From positions 2,712,001-2,776,000 of the forward strand of contig NZ_CP093337.1 of assembly GCF_022637395.1 (NCBI RefSeq): 64,000 nucleotides of DNA, read 5' to 3'. The notes beneath the pieces were generated by a model, which searched no databases, was not told the DNA's origin, and saw nothing but the letters and a program-made list of their open reading frames with translations. The translations under genes were made by a program, and so were the position numbers. Source of the DNA: Shinella sp. H4-D48 (GTDB taxonomy: Bacteria > Pseudomonadota > Alphaproteobacteria > Rhizobiales > Rhizobiaceae). Positions 17,775-26,143 of the stretch are shown here, in pieces (positions within the stretch are counted from its first letter, which is position 1; each line of letters begins with the position of its first letter).

Positions 17775-19190
17775 ATGCCGATGAACCGTATCGTTCCGCT
17801 TATCCTTGCCGTCGCGCTCTTCATGGAGCAGATGGATTCCACCGTCATCTCCACCTCGCTGCCGGCCATCGCCGCCGATCTCGGCGTGGGGCCGATCACG
17901 CTCAAGCTCGCGCTCACCGCCTATATGGTGTCGCTTGCGACCTTCATTCCCCTGAGCGGGTGGATGGCGGACCGGTTCGGGGCCAAGCGCGTCTTCCGTC
18001 TGGCGATCCTGGTGTTCGTTGCAGGCTCCATCTTCTGCGCGATGTCCGGCAGCCTGCTGTCCTTCGTGGTCGCGCGCTTCCTTCAGGGCATGGGCGGGGC
18101 GATGATGACGCCGGTGGCGCGCCTCGTTCTGGTGCGCAGCACATCGCGCTCCGAACTGGTCTCGGCCATGGCGCTGCTCACCATCCCCGCGCTGGTGGGG
18201 CCGCTTGCCGGCCCGCCGCTCGGTGGCTTCATTACCACCTATTTCACCTGGCACTGGATCTTCCTGATCAACCTGCCGGTCGGCATCGTCGGCTATGTGC
18301 TTTCGGGCATCTATCTGCCGGAGACCGAGGCGACACCGCCGCCGCCGCTCGACTGGATCGGCTTCCTGCTCAGCGCCGTCGCGGCATCCGGCACGATCTT
18401 CGGCCTTTCCGTGGTCAGCCTGCCCGCCCTGCCGCCCGTCATCGGCATCGCCGCCACCATCGCCGGCATCGTCTGCGGCGTGCTCTATGTGCGCCATGCG
18501 CGCCATCATCCCGCGCCGTTGCTCGACCTCAGGCTCTTCCGCGATAGCGCGTTTCGCGCCGCCGCCATTGGGGGTACGCTGTTTCGCATCTCCGTCGGCG
18601 CGGTGCCCTTCCTCATGCCGCTGATGCTTCAGGTGGGGTTCGGGCTCACGCCCTTCGAATCCGGCCTCGTCACCTTCACCGGGGCGATCGGCGCGATCAC
18701 CACCAAGTTCATGGCAAAGCGCGTGCTGGTCTATGCCGGTTTCCGCACGACGCTCATCGTCGCCAGCCTCTGCGGCGCGGCGCTGACCTTCGCCAACGGG
18801 CTGTTCACGCCGGCCACCCCGTTCTGGTTCATGGCCGGCGTTCTGCTCATCGCCGGGCTCGCCCGCTCGCTGTTCTTCACCAGCGTCAATGCGCTCTCCT
18901 TCGCCGACATCGCCGATGCGGACGCGAGCAAGGCCACGTCGATGAGCGCGGTCATCCAGCAGATCAGCCTCGCCATGGGCGTGGCGGTAGCCGGCGCCAT
19001 TCTGGAAACAGAGACGACACTCACCGGCTCGCCGCTCGAACTTGGCGACTTCCAGATTGCCTTCATGATCATTGCCGGGCTGACGCTGCTGGCTGCCCTG
19101 CCCTTTATCTCCATGGCGAAGAATGCCGGCGAATCGGTTTCAGGCCACAAGCTGAAAGCGGCGGAAGAGGAAACGGTTGGCGTGAAGTAG
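17775..19190 (+). CDS. MFS drug efflux transporter, DHA2 (EmrB/QacA-like) family
   Basis: A 471-aa inner-membrane protein with about 14 hydrophobic helices, the DHA2 count. Motif A is WMADRFGAKRVF (about residues 62-73), and motif C-type Gly/Pro sequence appears as ALVGPLAGPPLGGFI. MEQMDSTVISTSLPAIA in the first helix is typical of the family. Exports lipophilic drugs by proton antiport; the substrate is not predictable. The start is uncertain (ATG 17775 or 17781); no strong ribosome-binding site is seen, and the frame is open far upstream only because it shadows the opposite gene. Confidence 0.85.
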   Translation: MPMNRIVPLILAVALFMEQMDSTVISTSLPAIAADLGVGPITLKLALTAYMVSLATFIPLSGWMADRFGAKRVFRLAILVFVAGSIFCAMSGSLLSFVVARFLQGMGGAMMTPVARLVLVRSTSRSELVSAMALLTIPALVGPLAGPPLGGFITTYFTWHWIFLINLPVGIVGYVLSGIYLPETEATPPPPLDWIGFLLSAVAASGTIFGLSVVSLPALPPVIGIAATIAGIVCGVLYVRHARHHPAPLLDLRLFRDSAFRAAAIGGTLFRISVGAVPFLMPLMLQVGFGLTPFESGLVTFTGAIGAITTKFMAKRVLVYAGFRTTLIVASLCGAALTFANGLFTPATPFWFMAGVLLIAGLARSLFFTSVNALSFADIADADASKATSMSAVIQQISLAMGVAVAGAILETETTLTGSPLELGDFQIAFMIIAGLTLLAALPFISMAKNAGESVSGHKLKAAEEETVGVK

Positions 19191-19195
19191 GCCGC

Positions 19196-19579
19196 TCAGA
19201 CAGGCTTTTCGCAGACGGCAACGAGCTTGTTGCCGTCAGGGTCGCGCACGAAGGCCGCATAGAAGCTGGCATGGAACGGCCGAAGGCCCGGTGCGCCCTC
19301 GTCCACGCCGCCCTGAGCAAGCGCCGCCGCATGGAAGGCATCCACCGAGGCCCGGTCCGGCGCCTCGAATGCGATTGTGGCGCCGTTGCCATAGGTTGCC
19401 GGTTCACGGTTGAACGGCTCCACCACCCAGAAACGGCAGCGCACATCGCCATCCGCCGCATAGCCGATCTCGCCCGGTGCCTGCTTCTGCCTGCCATAGC
19501 CGATGAGCGGCAGGATGGCATCGTAGAAACGGCCGGCCCGCTCAAGATCGTTCGTGCCGACGGTGGTGTAGAGCAGCAT
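19196..19579 (-). CDS. VOC (glyoxalase/bleomycin resistance) family protein
   Basis: A 127-aa single-module VOC protein. It begins LLYTTVGTNDLERAGRFYD, the usual first strand and helix, and ends FVRDPDGNKLVAV, the usual last strand with a metal-binding-like position. Such proteins act as dimers; metal, substrate and role are unknown. ATG 19579 overlaps the last base of the rlmE stop (TGATG), so it is translationally coupled to rlmE and the Ppx-like gene. It is convergent with the DHA2 gene, the stops being 5 nt apart. Confidence 0.82.
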   Translation of the reverse strand: MLLYTTVGTNDLERAGRFYDAILPLIGYGRQKQAPGEIGYAADGDVRCRFWVVEPFNREPATYGNGATIAFEAPDRASVDAFHAAALAQGGVDEGAPGLRPFHASFYAAFVRDPDGNKLVAVCEKPV

Positions 19580-20295
19580 CAGGCGTCCGCTTCGGCCGCA
19601 TCGGTTGTTTCGGACGCCTTGCGGCCCTTGAAGCCCTTGGCGAGCAGGAACATCTCCACCGATTCGGCGCGGGAAGCCCCAGGCTTTACATGGATAACCT
19701 GCCGGAAATTCTGCTTGAGCATGTTGAGCAGGTCGCGCTCCGTGCCACCCTGGAACGTCTTGGCGAGGAAGTGACCGCCCTCTGCCAGCACCTCGACGGC
19801 GAAATAGGCCGCGACTTCGCAAAGATGCATGGTGCGCAGATGGTCCGTCTGGCGATGGCCGGTCGTTGGAGCGGCCATGTCTGAAATGACGAGATTCGGC
19901 GTGCCGCCGACCGCCTCGATAAGCTGCCGCGGGGCATCGGGATCGAGAAAGTCCATTTGCAGGATGCGCACGCCCGGCAGCGGGTCCATCTCCAGGAAGT
20001 CGATTGCCGCGACGCGCGGATCGGCATCGGTGGAATTCGTCACCTTGGCGGCGATCTGCGACCAGCTGCCAGGCGCTGCGCCAAGGTCGATGATGCGCCG
20101 GGCGCCACCGAGAATGTTGTGCTTTTCGTCGATCTCCAACAGCTTGAAGGCCGCGCGGGCGCGATAACCCTCCAGCTTGGCGCGCTGCACATAGGGATCG
20201 TTGATATGGCGCTCCAGCCAGCGCCGCGAAGAGGCTTTCAGCTTGCCCTTCTTGACCTTCTGGCCGATTTTTCGGCCGATAGGGGGCTTGGTCAT
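19579..20295 (-). CDS. rlmE: 23S rRNA (uridine(2552)-2'-O)-methyltransferase RlmE
   Basis: A 238-aa FtsJ/RrmJ enzyme methylating the 2'-OH of U2552 in the ribosomal A loop, needed for late 50S assembly. SAM motif I is [13 protein letters not shown] near residue 70; the catalytic K-D-K-E tetrad residues are recognisable as K near 50 (RAAFKLLEI), D in [10 protein letters not shown] in FLAKTFQGG and E in SRAESVEMF. The basic N-terminal extension (about 35 residues) is usual in alphaproteobacteria. It overlaps the upstream Ppx-like gene by ATGA and the downstream VOC gene by TGATG. Confidence 0.94.
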   Translation of the reverse strand: MTKPPIGRKIGQKVKKGKLKASSRRWLERHINDPYVQRAKLEGYRARAAFKLLEIDEKHNILGGARRIIDLGAAPGSWSQIAAKVTNSTDADPRVAAIDFLEMDPLPGVRILQMDFLDPDAPRQLIEAVGGTPNLVISDMAAPTTGHRQTDHLRTMHLCEVAAYFAVEVLAEGGHFLAKTFQGGTERDLLNMLKQNFRQVIHVKPGASRAESVEMFLLAKGFKGRKASETTDAAEADA

Positions 20296-21938
20296 GATGC
20301 CTGTCCTTCGGGCTTTGCCGGGTTGCGCGGGCCGGCGCGGTGATTGCGGCGATGGCGGCCGCGGCGCCAGACGCCGTCATCGGCCATCATGTCGGTGAGC
20401 AGGCCTTCCCGCAAGCCGCGGTCGGCCACGCGCATGCGACGCGAAGGCCAGCGCTTGCGGATCGCCTCGAGGATCGCGCAACCGGCGAGAACGAGATCGG
20501 CCCTGTCAGGCCCGATGCAGGGGTTGGCGGCGCGGGCGTTGAAATCCCAGGACAGCAGCCGCGCCTGCATGGCTGAGACCTCGTCGTCCGAGAGCCAAAC
20601 GCCATCCACACGGCGGCGATCGTAACGCGGCAGATCGAGGTGCACGCCGGCCAGCGTTGTTACGGTGCCCGAGGTGCCGATGAGATGGAAATCCTCCGGC
20701 GCATGCACGATATCGCCGGGGCAATCGAAATTCGCCAGCATGCCCTCGACCTCCGAGACCATGCCCTGGAAGCTTTCCGGCGTCACATCCCGCCCGCCAT
20801 GACGCTCGGAGAGGGTGACGACACCGACGGGCAGCGAGGTCCAGTGGGTGATGTGGTTGGCAAGCCGGCTCGACCGGTTGTCGCCGATGCGGATGACGGC
20901 GATTTCCGACGAACCGCCGCCGATATCGAAGAGTACGACGGACTTCGCTTCCCGCCCGACGAGCGACGAGCAGCCAGACACGGCAAGCCGCGCTTCGGTC
21001 TCGCGGTTAATGATTTCAAGATCGAGGCCGGTTTCTTCCTTCACCCGGACGAGGAAGGCCTCGCCGTTTTCGGCCGAACGGCATGCTTCCGTGGCGATGA
21101 GGCGCGCGCGGCGGATGTTGCGGCTCTTCAGCTTGGCGGCGCAGACCTTGAGCGCCTCGACGGAGCGATCCATCGCCTCTTCGGAAAGCCGGCCGCTCGC
21201 GCCCAGCCCTTCCCCGAGCCGCACGATGCGCGAGAAGGCATCGACGACGCGGAACTGCCCGGGCCGCGTGGGCTGGGCAATGAGAAGCCGGCAATTGTTG
21301 GTGCCGAGGTCGAGGGCCGCATAAAGCGGCATCTCGAAGCCGTCACGCTCGCCGCCACGGGTTGCAAAAGCCGTATCGCGCCGCGGCTCGTGCGTGGTGG
21401 CAGGGCGTTGCTCGATGAAGGCTTGCGCGGCCGGCTGCGCGACGGCGCTATCGGAAACGGGCTGAGAGACGCGCGCGGACGCCTTCTTTCCACGGTTCTT
21501 GCGACGGTTGCGCCGGCCCTCGGCATGGCGCTGGTCGGGATCCGGCGATTCGCTCTGTCCTACCGGGACAAGCGGGCGCACATTTGCGCCGCCGGCGACC
21601 TTGCCGTGCCTGCGGCGCTTGTTGCGGCGCGCATTGCTGCTGCCACCGGGGGCGGACTGGGGGCGCTCGGCGGATCCGGTCGAACCGTCCACCTGGCCTG
21701 CGGACAGGGAAGCGACAGAGGGAGCTGTCGCGCCCTTCTGCTTTCCCTTTCGACGGCGCGACCGCTTCGGTCGCCCCGCTTCTCCCGCAACTCGCGCCCC
21801 GGAAACGGACGGCTTTTCGCCGCTGTCGGGGTCGTTCACGTTACTGCCTATGGCGCCGCGCAAAGCCTTGAAGCTGCAAGCAGGCGCTCTCTCGATCTTC
21901 GTTGGGTCGACATTACCAGCGCCCGCCCCGTTCGCCAA
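20292..21938 (-). CDS. Ppx/GppA-family phosphatase with long basic N-terminal extension
   Basis: A protein of up to 548 aa. From about residue 203 ([19 protein letters not shown]) it is a Ppx/GppA domain: the second ATPase motif is [19 protein letters not shown] (about 307-325) and [12 protein letters not shown] follows. These enzymes hydrolyse exopolyphosphate or pppGpp. The first 200 residues are low-complexity and rich in Arg, Lys and Ser ([33 protein letters not shown]), probably disordered and able to bind RNA. The start is unsure: TTG 21938, GTG 21839 and ATG 21332 are all in frame. Overlap with rlmE (ATGA) implies coupling to ribosome modification. Confidence 0.85.
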   Translation of the reverse strand: MANGAGAGNVDPTKIERAPACSFKALRGAIGSNVNDPDSGEKPSVSGARVAGEAGRPKRSRRRKGKQKGATAPSVASLSAGQVDGSTGSAERPQSAPGGSSNARRNKRRRHGKVAGGANVRPLVPVGQSESPDPDQRHAEGRRNRRKNRGKKASARVSQPVSDSAVAQPAAQAFIEQRPATTHEPRRDTAFATRGGERDGFEMPLYAALDLGTNNCRLLIAQPTRPGQFRVVDAFSRIVRLGEGLGASGRLSEEAMDRSVEALKVCAAKLKSRNIRRARLIATEACRSAENGEAFLVRVKEETGLDLEIINRETEARLAVSGCSSLVGREAKSVVLFDIGGGSSEIAVIRIGDNRSSRLANHITHWTSLPVGVVTLSERHGGRDVTPESFQGMVSEVEGMLANFDCPGDIVHAPEDFHLIGTSGTVTTLAGVHLDLPRYDRRRVDGVWLSDDEVSAMQARLLSWDFNARAANPCIGPDRADLVLAGCAILEAIRKRWPSRRMRVADRGLREGLLTDMMADDGVWRRGRHRRNHRAGPRNPAKPEGQAS

Positions 21939-22046
21939 ATTCTTTTTGTGACGCCACGACGACAGCCCGGCCGATCATGCGCGCGACAGCGCGCGCCCAT
22001 CGTCCATGCCCCGACAGCACGAACGCGATTTTCCCGAAAAAACCAT

Positions 22047-22074
22047 TTGCATCTCGCCATCTTTTGTTTATAAG
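22047..22074 (+). promoter_or_regulatory. Promoter of tRNA-Gln
   Basis: TTGCAT (22047-22052) and TATAAG (22069-22074) are separated by 16 nt and precede the tRNA by 40 nt. The match to the housekeeping consensus and the position make this the likely promoter. Confidence 0.55.
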
Positions 22075-22114
22075 CCCGCCTCACAGGCGCCGGCCAAGCC
22101 GGCAACAGCCACGC

Positions 22115-22188
22115 TGGGGAATAGTTCAACGGTAGAACGACGGACTCTGACTCCGTTAATCTTGGTTCGAATCCAGGTTCCCCAGCCA
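22115..22188 (+). tRNA. tRNA-Gln (anticodon CTG)
   Basis: A 74-nt cloverleaf including encoded CCA. Acceptor stem TGGGGAA (22115-22121) pairs with TTCCCCA (22178-22184), discriminator G22185, CCA 22186-22188. The anticodon arm is ACGGA-CTCTGAC-TCCGT, giving anticodon CTG for glutamine CAG. The T arm contains GGTTCGAATCC. A T-run follows at about 22195-22202. The gene is intact although its 3' end is the attachment site of the genomic island. Confidence 0.96.
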
Positions 22189-22192
22189 ATCT
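22172..22192 (+). repeat. attL: left attachment site in tRNA-Gln
   Basis: This 21-bp segment, beginning TCCAGGTTCCCC and ending AGCCAATCT, is repeated exactly at 49579-49599. It covers the 3' half of the T arm, the acceptor strand, CCA and 4 nt beyond. If one mismatch is allowed the match extends 5 nt further. Confidence 0.9.
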
Positions 22193-22462
22193 CTCTTTTT
22201 TCATATTTTTCAGACACTTAGACGGCCGACGCCAAAGTCAACCGGAACAGTTTTCCGAACCACTTTTCCGGATCACGCTGACCTGAAGCCATTGGCTGGA
22301 CAATCGCTCCGACAGCATCTCCATGTCCCCCACTTCCGAGAGTCCCGATCGGGTTCATCAAGGTCCCCGCCCGTTGATTCTTGCGACGATCGTCCCGCTC
22401 GGTTCTTTTTCGTGCAATCACTCGACAATTATGCTTCAATCGTCCCGAAAGGGATGAATCAC

Positions 22463-22687
22463 ATGGCGACGGTCTCTGATAGCGTAGCACTCGGCCAGCT
22501 GATCCGCGCCGAGCGAAAACGTCAGCAACTGACTCAGGAACAACTTGCCGGCGTCGCAGGCGTGGGCGTGCGGTTCGTGCGCGAGCTGGAGAGCGGCAAG
22601 GAAAGCTGTCGGGTCGGACTTGCTCTGACCGTCCTGCAGACGCTTGGCTTGACCGTGAGCATCACCTCTCGCGGTGCCTCCTCATGA
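22463..22687 (+). CDS. hipB: HipB-like antitoxin, XRE-type regulator
   Basis: A 74-aa helix-turn-helix protein: LGQLIRAERKRQQLTQEQLAGV and the recognition part GVGVRFVRELESGKE match HipB antitoxins, which bind HipA and repress the operon. ATG 22463 has AAAGGGA 8 nt upstream; ATG 22454 is possible but too close to it. The stop overlaps the hipA start by ATGA. Upstream there is a 10-bp palindrome CCCGATCGGG (22344-22353) and two ATCGTCCCG direct repeats that may be operator parts. Confidence 0.85.
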   Translation: MATVSDSVALGQLIRAERKRQQLTQEQLAGVAGVGVRFVRELESGKESCRVGLALTVLQTLGLTVSITSRGASS

Positions 22688-23946
22688 GCCGCGTGCTGGA
22701 CGTCTTCCTCAAAGACCGCAAGGCCGGCGAGCTCAAGCAGGACAGCGACGCCTCGCTCACCTTCGCTTACGACGGCGACTACCTCGCCAGTGATCCAATC
22801 GCTTTGTCAGTCTCCCTACCGGTGAGGGAAGAACCTTTTGCCGATCGCGTCGCACGTCCATTCTTCTCCGGTCTCCTGCCTGATGAAGGCGCTCGACGTC
22901 GATTGGCTGCGGCACTGGGCATATCCTCGGGTAACGCGTTCGGGCTGCTCGAGGTTATCGGCGGGGAATGTGCGGGCGCCTTGTCGCTTGTTCCGCCAGG
23001 ACAGTTCCCACCGGCCTCGACGACAGACGATGCCGAGGCACTCGATGAGCAGCTCCTCGAAGGGATCCTCTCTTTGCTCAGACAGAGGCCCCTGCTCGGC
23101 GGAGAAGGTGACGTGCGCCTTTCGCTTGCCGGCGCCCAGGACAAGCTGGCCGTGACCGTCATCAACGGCCACATATTGCTGCCCCGGGGCGGGCGGCCGA
23201 CGACGCACATCCTCAAACCCTTCATCGAGGGCCTTGATGGCACGGTGGAGAACGAAGTGTTCTGCATGAGCCTGGGACGCCGTCTCGGCCTCGATGTCCC
23301 CGCTGTGTCGAAGGGCACGGCTGGCAAGGTCGATTACTTCCTGGTCGAGCGCTACGATCGCCTGACGCTTGAAGACGGGCGGATCGAGCGGCTGCACCAG
23401 GAAGACTTCTGCCAGGCGCTGAGCGTGCCCCCCGAGCTCAAGTATGAGGAAGAAGGAGGCCCCGGCATCAGTCAGTGCCTCCAGCTGATCCGGCAAACGA
23501 CGGCCAAGCCCGCGGCCGAGACATTGCGCTTCCAGCGAATGCTGATGTTCCACTACCTGATTGGCAATGCTGACGCCCATGCCAAGAACTACGCGCTGCT
23601 CTATCGTGGGAAAGCGCCGGACCTGGCACCGATGTATGATGCCATCTGCACGGCTGCCTATCCACGACTGTCAAAGAAGATGGCGATGGCACTCGGCGGC
23701 AGGTCACTACCAGACACGATCCAGATGGAGCACTGGGCATCGCTCGTGCCGTCCAACAAGGCCGCGACGCGCATGCTGGCCGGCGAGTTGGTCCGCATGG
23801 CGGACGCGATCGGGCTGGAAGCCGACGGGCTGATGGACGAGATGTCCGAGAACGGCACCTACCATCCGATATTAAAGACCGTCCGGAAAATAATCGACAC
23901 CAGATGTGCCCTGATGCGAAGGGCGGTGGAAAAGCCGAGCTTGTAG
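22684..23946 (+). CDS. hipA: HipA-family serine/threonine kinase toxin
   Basis: A 420-aa HipA kinase. In Escherichia coli HipA phosphorylates glutamyl-tRNA synthetase and induces dormancy. Visible parts: the N-subdomain 1 region (1-100), the SLAGAQDKLAV loop (147-157) whose serine is the autophosphorylation-type position, HILKP (175-179) with the ATP lysine, the catalytic loop GNADAHAKN (294-302, catalytic Asp 297) and the Mg-binding Asp 319 in APMYDAI. All key residues are present, so it should be active. It overlaps hipB by 4 nt. In an island the pair may act in maintenance or as abortive phage defence. Confidence 0.9.
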   Translation: MSRVLDVFLKDRKAGELKQDSDASLTFAYDGDYLASDPIALSVSLPVREEPFADRVARPFFSGLLPDEGARRRLAAALGISSGNAFGLLEVIGGECAGALSLVPPGQFPPASTTDDAEALDEQLLEGILSLLRQRPLLGGEGDVRLSLAGAQDKLAVTVINGHILLPRGGRPTTHILKPFIEGLDGTVENEVFCMSLGRRLGLDVPAVSKGTAGKVDYFLVERYDRLTLEDGRIERLHQEDFCQALSVPPELKYEEEGGPGISQCLQLIRQTTAKPAAETLRFQRMLMFHYLIGNADAHAKNYALLYRGKAPDLAPMYDAICTAAYPRLSKKMAMALGGRSLPDTIQMEHWASLVPSNKAATRMLAGELVRMADAIGLEADGLMDEMSENGTYHPILKTVRKIIDTRCALMRRAVEKPSL

Positions 23947-23976
23947 GCGCCATAGCTTCCTCGCAGGAAGGACAGC

Positions 23977-24159
23977 TTACCGTTCTACGTCGGTCTTGTT
24001 CGCCGGATCCTGAGCAGCGTCCTCATCAGCGTCGGACTGCCTAAGCGCTTCCATGAGCGCCCCATGGCGCTCATACTCTCTGCTCACGAGGTCGCCGGCG
24101 TCCAGCGGCTTATAACCTGGCCTCGCTCGGCGAATGGGCTTTTCGCTGTTGTCGATCAT
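23977..24159 (-). CDS. Small hypothetical protein, 60 aa
   Basis: A short frame, MIDNSEKPIRRARPGYKPLD and 40 more residues, charged and hydrophilic with an acidic C-terminal half. A GAGG site lies 4 nt upstream of ATG 24159; GTG 24168 is an alternative. It is convergent with hipA. No domain is recognised and no paralogue is nearby, so it could be spurious. Confidence 0.4.
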   Translation of the reverse strand: MIDNSEKPIRRARPGYKPLDAGDLVSREYERHGALMEALRQSDADEDAAQDPANKTDVER

Positions 24160-24358
24160 CGTCCTCACCCTCGGGGTAAGCGTATGGGAGCAGCTCCGTC
24201 CCGTCCGCGCAGCTCATCCTATCACATTACCCAACATAGTCAGCCGTCTCGAGGCGGGGAACGGCAGCGATCCTAGGGATCGACCGGCGGACGCGTGGGA
24301 ATAACAAAGCAACGACATCTCCGTGCTGGCCCCGGCCATTGCCTCCTGCCCTCTAAGG

Positions 24359-24413
24359 TTGGACATGCAATTGGACTTGAGATGTCCAAAACGTTTGGAC
24401 ATTGTCCGTCCAA
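24359..24413. promoter_or_regulatory. Cluster of TTGGAC(AT) operator half-sites
   Basis: Five copies of the TTGGAC half-site, in both orientations, lie in 55 bp just upstream of the gene at 24429: TTGGACAT 24359-24366, TTGGACTT 24371-24378, a perfect inverted repeat ATGTCCAAA-ACG-TTTGGACAT at 24382-24402, and GTCCAA at 24408-24413. The ribosome-binding site of 24429 follows directly. This looks like a cooperative repressor operator; the regulator is unknown. Confidence 0.6.
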
Positions 24414-24428
24414 CGAAAGGAGACGGAC

Positions 24429-24929
24429 ATGCGAAAAAGCTGGGCCGAATACAAGCGAGAGGCACGGAAGCGGGAACGAGACAGGCAATCGGCGCAGGAG
24501 CGATCGCTGAATTCCTCGGTGTTTAAGAAGGCGTTTTCCGATTTCTGCCGGGAGGACAAGCGCACCGGATTCGGAAGCCACTTCCTTGTTCTCGGCAGCA
24601 CATGGTGGGATTTTAGCCAGGACGATGGCATCGAGCCGCTGGATCCATCTGAGATCGATGAAGACGACCAGGCCGCAGCCTTCAATTCCCTTGGCAAAGC
24701 TGAGCTGGTCCTCAGCCTGCTGGAGGACGTGGTCGAGACGCTGGCTCACGACATCTCTGATTTCAAGCGGAGCGAAATCGAAGCCCGGATCGAGGAGGTC
24801 AAGAAGTCCGGCCTCACTGGTTCGAACTCAAAGCAAGCATTGGATGAGTTGGAGCGCCTGAAAAAGATGCGCCACAACCTGAACAAGCGCGTCAGACGAT
24901 CCCGCCCGCAGACCAGGGCAGCAGACTAA
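24429..24929 (+). CDS. Hypothetical protein, island left arm
   Basis: A 166-aa soluble protein with strongly basic ends (RKSWAEYKREARKRERDRQ at the N-terminus; KRVRRSRPQTR at the C-terminus) and an acidic centre. A helical stretch of about 65 residues (AELVLSLLEDVVETLAHDIS onward) is probably coiled coil. ATG 24429 has AAAGGAG 6 nt upstream; ATG 24402 lies inside the operator and is rejected. No family is recognised. The gene stands directly downstream of the TTGGAC operator cluster, so it is tightly regulated and could be the regulator itself. Confidence 0.65.
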   Translation: MRKSWAEYKREARKRERDRQSAQERSLNSSVFKKAFSDFCREDKRTGFGSHFLVLGSTWWDFSQDDGIEPLDPSEIDEDDQAAAFNSLGKAELVLSLLEDVVETLAHDISDFKRSEIEARIEEVKKSGLTGSNSKQALDELERLKKMRHNLNKRVRRSRPQTRAAD

Positions 24930-24965
24930 ATCGCCAATCTCAACCACGCAACCAGAGCGCCAAAC

Positions 24966-24980
24966 CCGCAACTATTGCGG
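24966..24980. promoter_or_regulatory. Palindromic operator CCGCAA-CTA-TTGCGG
   Basis: The 15-bp site has 6-bp arms CCGCAA and TTGCGG around CTA and lies 34 nt upstream of the DUF3102 gene. A near-identical site with centre TCA occurs at 45672-45686 in the right part of the island. The sharing suggests one island-encoded regulator. Confidence 0.55.
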
Positions 24981-25014
24981 TTTTGCGTCGAACAAATATT
25001 CAAGGAGTTACTCG

Positions 25015-25857
25015 ATGGCTTATGTTTCCAAGTTGAATGATGAAGAGCTGACTGATCTCGACCTGTCTAAAACGATCGCAGCAGCTCCTGCAGAGCAATC
25101 GTCCGTGCCTGCCACCAACGTCGTGGCACTACCTGCGCCGAAGCCTAAAGCTGCCGAGGTCCGTTCCTTTGACTATGCAGGTCTGTCTGCCGCAGCTGCA
25201 AAGGAAGCGGAAGCAGCTGCCAAACGGATCCGTCATCGTCTCAGTGTGCATTCCATCGAAATTGGCAAGGACCTGCTGGGCATCAAAAAGGTGCTCAAGC
25301 ACGGGAAATTCGGCAAGTGGCTGGAATTCCATTTCGGCTGGAAGGAACGGACCGCCCAGAATTACATGAACTCAGCGATTGCTTTTGGCTCTACGCCCCA
25401 GGTCATTGATTTGCTGCCCCCGTCAACGGTTTATAAGCTTGCGGCAAAGAGCACGCCGGACGCGATCAGGCAGTCGGTAATTGACGAGATCAAGCGGGGC
25501 GAAAAACCCGACCCCAAGCAGATCGAGAAGAAGATTGCAGCTACCAAGAACGCGGCGCCACAGAAGGCTGTCGCGGCTCAGAAGATGGCACTCGACGGCT
25601 CCCAGAAGCCGTCCAATGACCTCCCGGATGACGTGTTAGCTTCGCTGGACCGAGCCTTAGCGGCTGAAGAGCCGGAAACGGTAGGCCAGCACGTCGACGG
25701 TTCTCGGGCGCCGTGTGTCGCGGAGAAACCGGAGCTTCGAGCCACTGCCATCGTGGAGCACCTCAAGAAGCGTTTCAGGAACAAGTTCCCGCCTCTGCGC
25801 GACGCCATTCTGGAAACCGAATGGGCGGCCCTGAAGAAGGCGCTGCAGGACGCATAG
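25015..25857 (+). CDS. DUF3102 domain protein
   Basis: A 280-aa protein. Residues about 63-120 match DUF3102 (RIRHRLSVHSIEIGKDLLGI, then FGKWLEFHFGWKERTAQNYM), a domain found on plasmids, phages and integrative elements and often near replication or transfer genes. The C-terminal half is Lys/Ala-rich and may be disordered apart from a final helix. AAGGAG precedes ATG 25015 at good spacing. The palindrome at 24966-24980 sits in its promoter region. Function unknown; the DUF3102 region resembles DNA-binding KilA/ParB-like modules only loosely. Confidence 0.8.
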   Translation: MAYVSKLNDEELTDLDLSKTIAAAPAEQSSVPATNVVALPAPKPKAAEVRSFDYAGLSAAAAKEAEAAAKRIRHRLSVHSIEIGKDLLGIKKVLKHGKFGKWLEFHFGWKERTAQNYMNSAIAFGSTPQVIDLLPPSTVYKLAAKSTPDAIRQSVIDEIKRGEKPDPKQIEKKIAATKNAAPQKAVAAQKMALDGSQKPSNDLPDDVLASLDRALAAEEPETVGQHVDGSRAPCVAEKPELRATAIVEHLKKRFRNKFPPLRDAILETEWAALKKALQDA

Positions 25858-26143
25858 GGCGACCGGGATTTGAAGGTGCCAGGCTATGCCGCTGACGAGT
25901 TCAGCGGTTAGCTTGGGCCTCACCGGCCCGGCCCGTGTCAACGCCTCTCCAATCGACCTAGCAGGCCACAGGCGCGCTCCAGACACCTGAACAGCAAGTT
26001 GTTAGCGCCCGCCGTCGGCGCCGCTATCCGGGCTTCCTGAGCCGGCGAGGCTAACCCACTTATCCAGCAGCTTGAGCCACACGCCCGGGCACCATTGAGA
26101 TGGTCCCCGATCGGACAACCGCGCACATGTTGAAGAGAACAGA

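Noticed and set aside
19579-20380. N-terminal 267 codons of the frame that contains the VOC gene
   Set aside because: They are out of frame with rlmE and the Ppx-like gene, which cover this strand; the VOC gene starts at 19579.
20640-22073. 477-codon plus-strand open frame opposite the Ppx-like gene
   Set aside because: Shadow frame; residues have no recognisable pattern and it runs into the tRNA promoter.
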